Numbered from the stretch's first letter, positions 1 to 9,366 are shown. The stretch is 12,886 nucleotides of DNA from Gryganskiella cystojenkinii (GCA_015852425.1 JAAAIG010001005.1:1-12886); one strand, 5' to 3'. The notes: generated by a model from the sequence alone, not told the origin. Numbers and translations are program-made.

Positions 1-259
1 TCAATCGTAAATGCTACAGGGCCTACAACTTGAGTGGGCTATCTAAGGAAACCCCCTGCTCGCCATCCCTCCAGATGCCCTCGTTTGCCCAGTCAACGTG
101 CGCGTTCATTTTGCCTTGTTAGGCTATGCAGCTTTGCGTTTTTGGAAAAGAAAAAACCCTGTACACAAGTTAACATTACGTCGTTGGTTTCAGTGTTACT
201 CGGCATCATTTGACGATGGGCGAGGAGAAGAAACAAAGGTACTTCAGCGCAAAGGCCCG

Positions 260-372
260 ACGACTCCAGAACTGCGAGTACATGTCGAGAGTTCACGGTG
301 AACAACATTGTCACGACTATCTCCCGGTCGGCGTGGACCAGGATTGTTAATCCGTGACCACACGCTAGATCT
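260..372 (+). repeat. Diverged tandem duplication, copy 1
   Basis: This segment matches 453-555 at a spacing of about 193 bases. Shared landmarks are gcgagtacatgtc (274-286, against gcgagtacctgtc at 467-479), a block around ctcccggtcggcgtggacc (321-339), and gtgaccacacgctagatct (ending at 372). Copy 1 has about 14 extra bases, containing attgttaat, between the last two landmarks. The element type is unknown. It could be a decayed mobile-element fragment or a local duplication of noncoding DNA. Confidence 0.7.
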
Positions 373-452
373 AAAGAGGAGCCGTTTTGGTGGACAATGC
401 GCTCTGTTCTGTCACTCGCCTTTTGCGCATGATCCGCGAGCAGAACGTCATG

Positions 453-555
453 ACAACTCCTTTTACGCGAGTACCTGTCATGCGGCCCTGCTGACGGCTG
501 AGCATGTCGCGACCACCTCCCCGGTCGGCATGGACCGTGACCACATGCTAGACCT
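453..555 (+). repeat. Diverged tandem duplication, copy 2
   Basis: This is the partner of 260-372. It contains tgtcgcgaccacctccccgg and then gtgaccacatgctagacct, without the short insertion present in copy 1 and with one extra G in the G run. The differences are mainly point changes plus frame-breaking indels, which argues for old noncoding duplication rather than a repeated protein domain. Similarity may trail on to about 620 (atgcgct blocks in both copies), but weakly. Confidence 0.7.
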
Positions 556-1473
556 GAGGGGGCCAGGTCGCTTTGACAAGTCATTTTTGCATGCGCTAAG
601 TGCTGAAAGAAGTCCATTACCTTGTCGAGTGAGGAGTTGTAGAGTGGAGCGGGGGTGGTAACGGTGTGATTGATTGAAGAAGAGTGACGAAAGGGGCAAA
701 AGAAATGGGTCAATTTTGTGACTTTGCCTAAATTACCAAGCAGAGGAAAGAAACAAAAACCCTGTTAAATTGTATTCCCACTATTTTATTCGAGAAGAGC
801 ACGTTCAACGCTGCGCCCCCAATGATTGCCTCCGTTCGTTTTGTCATTTCCTCGTCCTCACCACTTCTCTTTCGTTGACGTGAGATTGTTTTTTCATTCA
901 GTCGTGTGCCGTTTGTTCCAGCCCGCTTTGAAGGCTACAAATAAAACCAGTAACACTACATAGAGTCCAACGCCTTAAGATGTCAGTTCTCCTCTGTGTA
1001 CGATTCAGAGAGTTTATTCTGGTTTCCAGTGATACGAGGTGACACCAGATCAGCGAATACAAGCTAACAACGACCGCATTGATGCAGACGATGGAGCAGA
1101 CGACCGATCTCGTCGTGAAACAGAAGGCGATACTAAAGGAAACTACTACAACAGCCTCAGTGGTGAAAACAGGAAAGGATGTGTCGCCTCACTTGCGCTC
1201 TCGGCGGCCCGGTTTTGTTTAATTTCAGGTTATGCTGGGTAGGACATTCCTGGGGAAGGCTCTGGTCGCATACAAAGGGCCTTGCTCCTCTTCCGCTTTC
1301 CAAAGGATAAGTCGATTCGGTTTGACTACCTTTGCATAGGAGGTCGATATTTCGCGTACTTTTCTCTTTTTTGATTGTCATTTTCTAACCATGCATATAT
1401 TGAACCTTTTTAGTCCCCATAAACAATTAAAACGTTTAAAAGAACAAGAAAGAAAAAATGTACGAGTTTTTCT

Positions 1474-3972
1474 TTAATTGCGCTTTGGTTTTGTGGCCCT
1501 GACAATTGTTGGAGGAGTAGAGGCGTTGGGTGTTGAGGAAGAAGGTTGCGGCGACTTTGGTGGCGGAGGTGGCGGCACTCCTGTTGCAGCCAATAATGGG
1601 GAGGACTTGACAGTTGAAGGTTTCGACAAGTCCGTCATAGGACGATACGCCGCTGTTGTTGAAGAAGGAGACGCCGGAGAGACAGGAGGAGAGAACGCGT
1701 CCGCCTGAAGTGCCGCTGCGCCTTTGGCGGGTGCAATCCTGGTTGCAGGATGATGGATCAGCGGTGTCGCCGCTCTGGAAGCCGAAGCAGATGTACCTCC
1801 GTCCGCAGATGAGGAAGCATCACCATGGAGCCCAAAGCTGTACTCTTCCTTGTCATCCGTCCGCTCCAGATATTCTTCTGTACCCATTGTGGGCAGGAAA
1901 TCACCAAGGGTGGGCTGACGCGCCAAGGTTGTCCTCCTGGGTTCCGAGGTAGGCGATTGAGCCGCACTAGAGCTTGTGGGGGAGGCTAGAGGGTACCCTT
2001 GCTGATGCTGACTTGGGTGGTACGGATTTGATTTCAAGGACTCTTCATCCTCATCTTGACCGCGATTCTGTACCGATGTGATGACTCGTGGTCTGTTGTT
2101 AGACGACGACGCCTTGGCACTCGGTAACGGCTCCAGGACCACATCACTCCCAACAATTACAATCTCGGACTCGTCCCGCATATTCGAACCAGACCTGGAG
2201 TGACCCCATTTCTGTTGCTCGTCCGCGATCTCTTCCTTGTCGATCAGGAACCGGGGTTGGTTCCTGGGTCGATCCTTTTGTCCCGCCAGTCGATCGTGGT
2301 ATCCAGGTGTACGCTTATACTCCTCGAATTCCTCGCGAGTCATTGACCCTTGCAAATCTTCCTCTGGGACTGTCGGCGTCATGGGTCGTTCAGACATGGC
2401 ACGGAGGGATTGGAACCGTTGATCCTGGTTTTCATAGTTGAGGACCGAGCTCAAAAAGTCACCACCGAGATTCAGGTCTAAGGGCGGGTTCGCTTGAAGA
2501 TAGCCAGAACTGGGTCTGGAGGAGGACGAGAGCGGTCTATTGTCTGGTGTCGCAGCCGCAGCAGCCGCAGCAGCCAATGCGGCTCCTGCTCGAGCCTCTT
2601 CCTCTTCATCCTCTGCATCCGGTACTACCTTGAAGAGACCCTGACCAAGAAGGGGTCGCGATGCATCTCCGGGAAGGAAAATCGGGACAGATTCAGGTCT
2701 CGGTGATCGAGCTGGAGTCACAGGTGCCACAGCAGCAGCAGGTGGGGGAGGATGTGGGAACGATACTGGCTGTTGCTGCTGGTGATGGTATTGGTTCTGA
2801 GGTACGACCGGGGGCACGACGGCAGTACTGGCGGTTGGCCATGCATTGTAGGCGACGTTGTTAACGACTGGGGCGGCATTTGGAACAGGCAGTTGGAACT
2901 GGTTGTGAGCTGCGTATGGAGCCGGCGGTTGGCCGTATTGTGTTGGTTGCTGCTGAAGATGCTGTTGCTGTTGAGGGTAAACGTTTGGTTGTGGAGGCAG
3001 GGTCAAGGGGACCGAAACTAACCCAGTGCCTGGTTGATAGACGTAAGGCTGACTGGCTGGGGCTGTAATCGATTGTTCGACGCCTGAGCGGGGTTGCGCA
3101 TATTGCGTGTATCCTTGTCCAGCACCTGCATAACCAGAGACAGGAATAGATTGTTGTTGTTGATATGCCTGCTGATGGTACAAATCCTGTGGTGTGGGTT
3201 GCTGTTGTTGCTGGTGTTGGTACGTACCTGGGAGCACCAAAGGTCCTGTTGGAGGCAAAGATCCACTTTGGTGTGTCGGAAATGACGGTGTTGGCGAAGC
3301 CATCCTTGCTTGTTGATACTGCTGTTGTTGGTCCATCCCCCTCAAAAGAGGAACACCTGTCGAGGCCATTGATGGTGTCATGGCCCAGGATTGTTGTTGT
3401 TGTTGTTGTCGAGCTGAAGGGATAGCTGAAGCAGCAACTGAGCGACTAAGGGCTTTGTTTTTGGTGTTGTTGTTATTGTTGCCTCCTGCAACTTTCCGAG
3501 TTTGGCCCAAGAGCCCCGAGAAGAGAGAGGCGAGACCACCACCACCGCCTCTGCTCGATTTTTCCTCTTCGTCGTCATAATCAAAAGTCCCACGTTTTGG
3601 GCCGCCGGCCCTATTGCTCACTACTTCTGGGTATCCGTTGTCACTGTCGTATTTTCGACCAGAGACCAATAACCGCTTGCGTCGTTTCTTCAAGAGTATC
3701 ATTCCACCAAAGACGGACCCAACGAGGATCACGATGGCGCCGACGACAAGGCCTGCGATGGCTCCACCACTCATGCCTCCACCGCTACCAGTTGTTGAGC
3801 TGTCGGGGACTTGGGTCGAAGGCTGAAACGGAGTTGGGGAACGGGTCGCACGCGTCTTTGTGGCTGCTCTTGTTGTGGGTATTGTGGGCGTTGTGGGCGC
3901 TATGGTCAGGACTCCACCAGAGGTGGTTTCAGGTGGGAATGGGAATAAGGAGGGTTGTCCAGGGAACGCCAT
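1474..3972 (-). CDS. Single-pass membrane protein with Ser/Thr-rich ectodomain and long disordered tail
   Basis: This is an intron-free frame of 832 residues read from the ATG at 3972; the frame is open a further 5 codons upstream but has no ATG there. Residues 1-66 are Ser/Thr/Pro-rich and would be the outer, probably O-glycosylated part. Residues 67-70 are Gly/Ser-rich, 71-94 form one clear transmembrane helix, and 95-100 (KKRRKR) form a basic stop-transfer, so the remaining 730 residues should be cytoplasmic. The tail has Gln-rich runs (189-194, 215-221, 254-258, 334-342, 398-401), an Asn run (165-169), an Ala run (467-474), an acidic patch (452-459), a less repetitive stretch at about 500-615 that may be the conserved functional part, and a Pro run with PPPPPPK near 801-806 suited to SH3 binding. 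The architecture recalls fungal SKG6- or Mid2-like surface proteins, but this is resemblance only. No signal peptide follows the chosen ATG. A splice-acceptor-like TGCTTGCAG lies just upstream, so an N-terminal exon may be missing. Confidence 0.8.
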   Translation of the reverse strand: MAFPGQPSLFPFPPETTSGGVLTIAPTTPTIPTTRAATKTRATRSPTPFQPSTQVPDSSTTGSGGGMSGGAIAGLVVGAIVILVGSVFGGMILLKKRRKRLLVSGRKYDSDNGYPEVVSNRAGGPKRGTFDYDDEEEKSSRGGGGGLASLFSGLLGQTRKVAGGNNNNNTKNKALSRSVAASAIPSARQQQQQQSWAMTPSMASTGVPLLRGMDQQQQYQQARMASPTPSFPTHQSGSLPPTGPLVLPGTYQHQQQQQPTPQDLYHQQAYQQQQSIPVSGYAGAGQGYTQYAQPRSGVEQSITAPASQPYVYQPGTGLVSVPLTLPPQPNVYPQQQQHLQQQPTQYGQPPAPYAAHNQFQLPVPNAAPVVNNVAYNAWPTASTAVVPPVVPQNQYHHQQQQPVSFPHPPPPAAAVAPVTPARSPRPESVPIFLPGDASRPLLGQGLFKVVPDAEDEEEEARAGAALAAAAAAAATPDNRPLSSSSRPSSGYLQANPPLDLNLGGDFLSSVLNYENQDQRFQSLRAMSERPMTPTVPEEDLQGSMTREEFEEYKRTPGYHDRLAGQKDRPRNQPRFLIDKEEIADEQQKWGHSRSGSNMRDESEIVIVGSDVVLEPLPSAKASSSNNRPRVITSVQNRGQDEDEESLKSNPYHPSQHQQGYPLASPTSSSAAQSPTSEPRRTTLARQPTLGDFLPTMGTEEYLERTDDKEEYSFGLHGDASSSADGGTSASASRAATPLIHHPATRIAPAKGAAALQADAFSPPVSPASPSSTTAAYRPMTDLSKPSTVKSSPLLAATGVPPPPPPKSPQPSSSTPNASTPPTIVRATKPKRN

Positions 3973-5142
3973 GATGTTGAACTGCAAGCAGGGAATGAGA
4001 TTGCGTTTTTATGGCCGTCGATGGATGGATGGATGGAAAGAAAGAAAGAAAGAAAAAGGAAATGAAGAGAGAGGGTGAGAATGCTTCGCCTGCAGAACCC
4101 GCAAACACGGAAAAAACGGCTATATTGCCACTCTCGAGATAGAAACAAGAGAAGGGGAGAGGAGGGGAGAAAAGGGGGAAGAGAGGAGAGAGGCTGACAG
4201 TCGGAAAGATGAAATTCACGTAGAAGAGGAGGGGAAGAGGAGGAGCAATGAGGCAATGCCATGGCGGCTCCTTCTTTCTTGCTCTCTCTATCTCTCTCTC
4301 ACACGCTCTCTGTTCCCTTACTGCTTCTTTTCTCTGCTTGTTCTCTTTATCTTTCTTAGTCTCTTTTAATCAATTAAGGAGGGGGACATCACGGCGCAGA
4401 ACAGCACAAGCACACAAAATGAACGAGAGCAACCCCAGCCCCAAACACTCGCGAGTTGAGAGAAGAGAGGTGATTGAGGTGATGGTGGTCCAGCTGGTCA
4501 CAAAGACACAAACAACTGCTGGTCGACCTGTTTTTCTTCATTGAAGAAGGTAGGTCTTGTCTGGGATGAAAAAAAAAGAGTCGAAACCTGTTTAACGTTC
4601 AGTGGACAGCCACGTCAAACAAGATCTCTTTTTCATTGTTTGTTTGTTCTGTTGCTCAACACCCCGATTGCTCCTCAACACCGACCCCTTTTGCCACTGC
4701 CACAGGGGGCTAGACAAAGATCTCACCAAAGCTTTTTTATTGCTGCATCCAGACGCAGCCGGGCTCGTTCTTTGAGAATAGCACGAGTTGCCTGGAAGAA
4801 GCTCTGAAGCTCCTCTACAGCTGCCTGCAAATCAAAAAGATGGTGGAAGATAAACCCGAACAAACAACATTCATAAATAAGCAGTCACTTCTTGTTCCTG
4901 TGCACTGAGACACCTGTATCTCGGGATCCCGAATTGAGCTGAAGACCCCACCATGGTAGACAAACAAACCTACCCAGGAACAACGCATTCGGACTTTCTT
5001 TTTCTTCTTCTTCTTCTTTCTCTGCTGGTCTTCTTGTCTTGACCCTTCAACTCCCTTTCCAACTCGCTCTTTTTCGCCTGCGTCGTGATTGGGACCTAAA
5101 GAACCATTTGTTTGTTTTTCTTGCTTGTCAAACATTCACACA
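3973..5142. promoter_or_regulatory. Divergent intergenic region with mirrored purine/pyrimidine skew
   Basis: This 1170-base gap separates the minus-strand membrane-protein gene from COX15 on the plus strand. From about 4140 to 4254 the plus strand is mostly purine; from about 4268 to 4368 it is mostly pyrimidine. Read outward on either strand, the RNA-like strand is therefore CT-rich, as leaders in this window usually are. A second CT-rich block (about 4990-5060, with repeated ttc) lies just before COX15. Open frames at 4248-4544 and 4541-4807 are low-complexity and lack support. The likely contents are two promoters and leaders, possibly with a spliced COX15 5' UTR. Exact start sites cannot be placed from sequence. 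Confidence 0.5.
4021..4052 (+). repeat. Compound microsatellite (atgg)4(aaag)4
   Basis: Four perfect atgg units are followed directly by four aaag units. They lie about 50 bases upstream of the membrane-protein start codon, in its probable 5' leader or first intron. Copy number is likely to vary between strains. Confidence 0.9.
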
Positions 5143-6849
5143 ATGGTTTGCACCAACGCGTTCTCAGCTCTTTTTGCCAGGACTCTCCTCCGAGCCTCTG
5201 CTCATACCCATGCTTCTCCTATCCGGTCCTTGTCCTCCTTGGCCTCTTCCTCTTCCGCGCACACTCTCAGAAACACATTCCTCCCCCGAACAAGAGTCAC
5301 CAATGCCACAACCTCTGCATTCTCTGCCAGGGCCACGACTCAATTGATCAGGTCCCGATTCCAGTCCACGACTGCAACCACTGCCTCGACTACCGCTGCC
5401 TCCGCAGCACCAGCAACAAAAGCCGACATCGTGGTCAGGCCAATTGTCGGATACTGGATGTTGACTATCAGTGCCATGACCTTTGGCATCGTTGTCGTCG
5501 GAGGCATGACCCGTTTGACCGAGTCTGGTCTCTCGATTGTGGAATGGAATCTGATCAAGGGCATGAAGCCTCCTAGGTCTCAGGCCGAGTGGGAGGAAGA
5601 GTTTGAAAAGTACAAGCAGTTCCCCGAGTACAAGATGTAGGTTTTCGAGTCTTCATATTTTGATCCGTTTTTTTTTACTCTCTTCTTTGCTAATCTTATC
5701 TTCTCTCGCCACAAAACGATAGTCTCAACCATGGCATGTCCTTGGAAGAGTTCAAGCGCATCTTTTACTATGAATGGTCGCATCGTATGCTCGGACGCGC
5801 CATTGGTGCCGCTTTTATCTTGCCTGGAATTTATTTCGCTGCCCGCGGTATGCTCTCCAAGAACATTGCTCGTCGTTCCTTGATCATTGGTGCATTGATC
5901 GGTTTCCAAGGTGCTCTCGGTTGGTACATGGTCAAATCGGGACTGGATGAACAATTGATGAACACCCCCGGTGCGACCCCTCGTGTCTCCCAGTACCGTC
6001 TGGCAGCCCATTTGGGATCGGCTTTCTTGATCTACACTGGTGCCTTCATGACTGGACTCAAGGTCTTGACCGACTATAGCATCTCCAAGGGTACTTATCA
6101 GGTACAAAAAACATCTGCTTCTTTCTGCTTGAATGGAAACCCTCCTTTTGGTATTTCTGTTTTACTAATTCTTTCTCACGCGTATGATCATGTGTATAGT
6201 CTCTCGCTTCCGCCATCAACAACCCTGTCTTGAAGCGCTTCAAGGGTGCTGCCCACGGCATTGTCGGTCTTGTCTTCATCACTGCCATCTCAGGCGCATT
6301 TGTCGCTGGACTGGATGCCGGTCTGGTCTACAACGAGTTCCCCTTGATGGGTGGTCGCCTCATGCCCCCAGTCAGTGAGCTCTTTGATTCTCACTTTGTC
6401 CACGAGGGTGATCACCCCAAGATTGGTCTCTGGCGCAACATGTTTGATAACCAGGTCACTGTCCAGTTCAACCATCGTGTTCTTGTAAGTTCAACTGTTC
6501 ATTTCTATGGAATTCGTGTTTAATGTACCCTGGTAGTCGGCGATTAGTCTTACGGAAAAATGATCATTTTTCGCGATAGGCTACTACCACGTTCACGGCT
6601 GTCAGTTCCTTGTTCTTGTACTCGCGTGGATTGCCCCTGCCTCCCCATGTTCGTCTCGGTGTCAATGTCTTGATGGGTGTTGCCTGTTGCCAGGTCGGAT
6701 TGGGCATCGCGACTCTATTGTACATGGTCCCTGTCTCGCTCGGTACTGCACATCAGGCTGGATCCTTGACGTTGTTGACCTCTGCTTTGTACCTGATGCA
6801 CAGCATGAAGAAGATCCCTGTTCTTCAAAAGATCCCATTGAAGAAGTAG
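5143..6849 (+). CDS. COX15: Haem A synthase COX15, four exons, mitochondrial inner membrane
   Basis: COX15 converts haem O to haem A for cytochrome c oxidase, in the mitochondrial inner membrane. Exons are 5143-5636, 5723-6101, 6200-6484 and 6580-6849, with GT-AG introns of 86, 98 and 95 bases, giving 475 residues, close to other fungal COX15 proteins. Residues 1-94 have no Asp or Glu and many Arg, Ser and Thr, a strong presequence with likely cleavage near SRFQST (71-76). The core shows [12 protein letters not shown] (120-131), EWSHRMLGR with His185, AAHLG with His261, [16 protein letters not shown] (327-342), FNHRVL with His383 and GTAHQAG with His444. These four histidines match the haem ligands of the CtaA/COX15 family, and eight hydrophobic helices can be placed between about 102 and 460. 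The start is the first in-frame ATG, in the context CACACAATGG. Splice sites were chosen because they rejoin family motifs; for example, exon 1 reads straight into a TAG at its donor. Confidence 0.95.
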
Positions 6850-7437
6850 ATTAGCGGGTTTTTTCTCTTTCGCATAAGAACTACTCTCAGCATTCTCTCA
6901 ATATGTAATTTATTATGATACTTTCACACAACCTGTGGTTAAAGGGTATTTGAGTGAGTAAGTGAGTAAGTCGGGGAAGACCAAAGTAAAAACGCTAGAT
7001 CTCAGAGTGGCGACGAGGAGGGGAGAGCAAAGACAAGAAAGAACGTGGTGGCGCAGGGTTGTTTTTTTTCTTGTCCCGCCATTTTCTCCCACGATTGCCC
7101 AACTCCGAAAACAAGTGGACAAATAAGAGACAGAAGAAGGGTGTTTTCCGTTCCCTTGGGTGAACGCTGAGTGACGTGCCACTGTCTCGTCGTACAGTAC
7201 TTTCTTTTTTTTCTTTCCTTGTCCTTCCCTTCAAAATCACATACTCTTCCCCTCTTTCTCGTTGTCGCCATTCTCGCCTCAAGAAGATTCATCTGCCGCC
7301 TCGCTCAATCAGGATCAGGACGACTTTTTTTCAACACCTCGACTCTTTTAGCTCATCCTCGGATTCTCATTCCAAGACCGCCATCCTTTGTCGCGACACC
7401 TTCGTCATTCATCCGTATTCAAAACCGATTCATCACA
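6850..7437 (+). promoter_or_regulatory. COX15 3' end, then promoter and CT-rich leader of the M49 peptidase gene
   Basis: The first 100 bases are AT-rich (aatatgtaatttattatg near 6900) and fit a COX15 3' UTR. From about 7200 to 7265 the plus strand is strongly pyrimidine-rich, as expected of a leader. The frame of the downstream peptidase is open without a stop from 7171 to its ATG at 7438 but contains no upstream ATG. The part from about 7270 translates into an Arg-rich stretch without acidic residues, resembling a mitochondrial presequence. Near-cognate codons in frame include TTG at 7219 and ATT at 7270 (context GTCGCCATTC). Confidence 0.5.
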
Positions 7438-9201
7438 ATGACCAACTCACCCCTGTCCAAGCAACTCGCCCGCTTTGAGGAGATCCAAGTCGGCGGTGCG
7501 CAGTACCTCGACCGTCTCTCGGCCGGCGACCGTGAGGCCCTCCCTCTTCTGGTCCAGGTCGGCAGATTGATCGATCAGATCTATATCCGTCAACACTGGT
7601 CCGGCAACGAGCGTCTTCATGCCCATATCCTCAACAAGGATCCCCGTGATGCCAAGCTCGCACTCGGTCTTCAGCTCTTCAAGGGTCCCTGGGGTCTGGA
7701 TGAGGAGAAGTTTATCGAGTCTATCAAGTCTGAGAACGGATCCGAGGGTATTCATATTCCTCACGAGCCCCCACAGCACGGCAACTACTACCCTGACGAT
7801 ATCAAGAAGCAAGAGTATTTGGATTGGGTCGCCGGTTTGGAGGGTCAGGCCAAGATCAATGCCGAGAGCTATTACTACGTGATCAAGCGTGATGCCACGA
7901 CTGGATTGTTGTACTCGGTCCCTTACTCGAAGGAGTATGAGGAGTTTCTCGTCCCCGCCTCGCAGTTGATGAAGCAGGCTGCCGAGCTTGTCAGCGATGC
8001 CTCCTTGGCCAAGTTTTTGAAGTCCAGAGCCGAGGCCTTTATCTCGAACGAATATGTTGACTCGGATGTCGACTGGCTGAGAATCAGCAAGGAATCTGCC
8101 CTCGATGTCACCTGCGGACCTTATGAGGTAACGAAAAATGAACTGGACAAACTATGCTACTCGAACAATCTCGTTTTACTCGATGGGTTCTAGCAAGGGA
8201 TAAAAGCCGCTGCTAACTTGTTTTCGCATCTGACCGCTATGACAATTTAGAACTACACTGACAAGATGTTCTCGATTCGTGCCGCCTATGAGTTCTACGT
8301 CCACGCCCGTGATTTCGATTCCTCTGCCATCTTGGCAAAGTTCTCGAGCCGTCTTCAGGATATGGAAGATCAGTTGCCTGTTGAGGAGCTCTACAAGGCC
8401 AAGGGTCTCTTCCCCCCTGCCATCGTCACCGTCAACCAGTTGTACTCTGGTGGAGATGTTGCCGTCCCTATGACTGCTGCCTACAACCTCCCCAACGATG
8501 AGGCTCCCATCAAGATTGCTGGTTCCAAGTTGGTGATCATCAAGAACGTTCAGCAGGGTAAATTCCAAAAGGTTCTCTCGCCTATTGCCGAGCAGGTCCT
8601 CGACCCCGAGCAGGTCGGCAAGATTGAGTTTGAGGCGTTCTTCCAGCATGTCTTGATGCACGAGGTTGCTCATTCGTTGGGTCCTCATTTCTTGGTCCAT
8701 GACAAGGAGAAGAAGGTCCGTACCGCGCTCGAGGAGTACCACTCTGCAATGGAGGAGGCCAAGGCCGATATCGTTGGATTGTACGCTGTCGGTCTCTTGC
8801 TCAAGGATGGCACCCTTTCCGGAGGACCCGACGCCGAGTCCTTTTACATTACCTACTTGGCCTCAGCTTTCCGCTCGATCCGTTTCGGTATCACTGAGGC
8901 TCACGGATTGGGCCAGGCCATGCAGTTTGAGTACTTGAAGGAGCAAGGTGGTTTCGCTTACAATCACGAGACCAAGAAGTTCCGTGTTGTCATGGACAAG
9001 ATCGAGGGTGCTGTTCGCTCCCTGACCACCAAGATCTTGGTCCTCCAGGGCGACGGTGACAAGCAAAAGGTCAAGGAGTTCGTGGACCGTTACGGAATCA
9101 TCTCCAAGGAAGTCAAGCATGCGTTGGAGACGCTCGAGAACCTCGGCGTCCCCGTCGATGTCTACCCTCGCTACCGCATCCTCGAAGACGGCACTTTGTA
9201 A
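7438..9201 (+). CDS. Dipeptidyl peptidase III-like metallopeptidase (family M49), HEVAH variant
   Basis: M49 enzymes are zinc exopeptidases that remove dipeptides from the N-terminus of short peptides. Exons are 7438-8127 and 8251-9201, with one GT-AG intron of 123 bases, giving 546 residues. The zinc site reads HEVAHSLGPH (367-376), with the second motif EEAKAD (398-403). By family homology His367, His371 and Glu399 bind zinc and Glu368 is catalytic. Classical DPP III has a longer HExxxH; here it is HExxH, as in the plant Nudix-fused M49 proteins and the bacterial HEISH type. Other stretches close to that plant group include AYNLPNDE (307-314), RSIRFGITEAHG (438-449) and KIEGAV (480-485). 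No Nudix domain is attached, and at 546 residues the protein is shorter than the yeast enzyme of about 700. The ATG at 7438 (CATCACAATG) begins a plausible cytosolic protein, but the leader could add a presequence. The gene is convergent with the FAM72 gene. Confidence 0.88.
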
Positions 9202-9366
9202 AAAAAAAACTATACATATATTGTCTTCAAGTAAAATGGAAAAAAAAATGGAGAGACCCATTTGTAAATAACATGATAGAACGTCTTTTATTATTATATC
9301 ATTTTCAATGGTTCCTCTTTCATTTCAGAAAGGCGTTGGTTCTTCTTTTTTTTTTTTTTTGTTTTG
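9202..9366. other. Convergent 3' intergenic segment with a 15-base T run
   Basis: This 165-base segment lies between the stop codons of the M49 peptidase gene (plus) and the FAM72 gene (minus), so both 3' UTRs must share or overlap it. It is AT-rich, with tatacatata just after the peptidase stop (a yeast-like polyadenylation efficiency element) and a run of 15 T at 9346-9360, which reads as A15 just after the FAM72 stop. Confidence 0.6.

Larger units (their letters stand above)
1..1473. other. Intergenic region, no supportable gene
   Basis: I find no convincing gene here. The longest open frame, 93-713 on the minus strand (206 codons), covers a diverged tandem duplication. The two copies differ by indels of about 14 bases and 1 base, so at least one copy is not held in frame, and the translation has no recognisable domain. 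A 46-codon open frame at 1082-1222 (plus) starts at an ATG and is rich in Thr and Lys, but nothing else supports it. A 28-codon minus-strand frame ending near position 29, just below the larger frame, could be a stray terminal exon, but a stop lies immediately upstream and I see no good splice acceptor. Bases about 1380-1473 are AT-rich and should hold the 3' end of the membrane-protein transcript that enters from the right. No tRNA, rRNA or CRISPR structure was seen. Confidence 0.6.

Noticed and set aside
93..713. 206-codon minus-strand open frame
   Set aside because: It spans the tandem duplication, whose copies differ by frame-breaking indels; the translation shows no domain and mixed composition. 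It is more likely a chance open frame.
4248..4807. Two adjoining plus-strand open frames before COX15
   Set aside because: Their content follows the CT-rich tract, and there are no domains or convincing splice structure. A short ATG-led frame near 4419 ends at 4544 and looks accidental.
5580..6107. Antisense open frame over COX15
   Set aside because: It crosses both an intron and exons of a well-supported gene and mirrors its codon bias; there are no motifs of its own.
8176..8742. 188-codon antisense open frame over the M49 peptidase
   Set aside because: It is opposite the catalytic exon, Leu/Glu/Asp-rich as expected from complementing Lys/Gln-biased codons, and unsupported.
9346..9360. T15 run as a Pol III terminator of an RNA gene
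   Set aside because: No A-box or B-box or folded RNA precedes it; it sits in a shared 3' UTR and is better read as low-complexity DNA.
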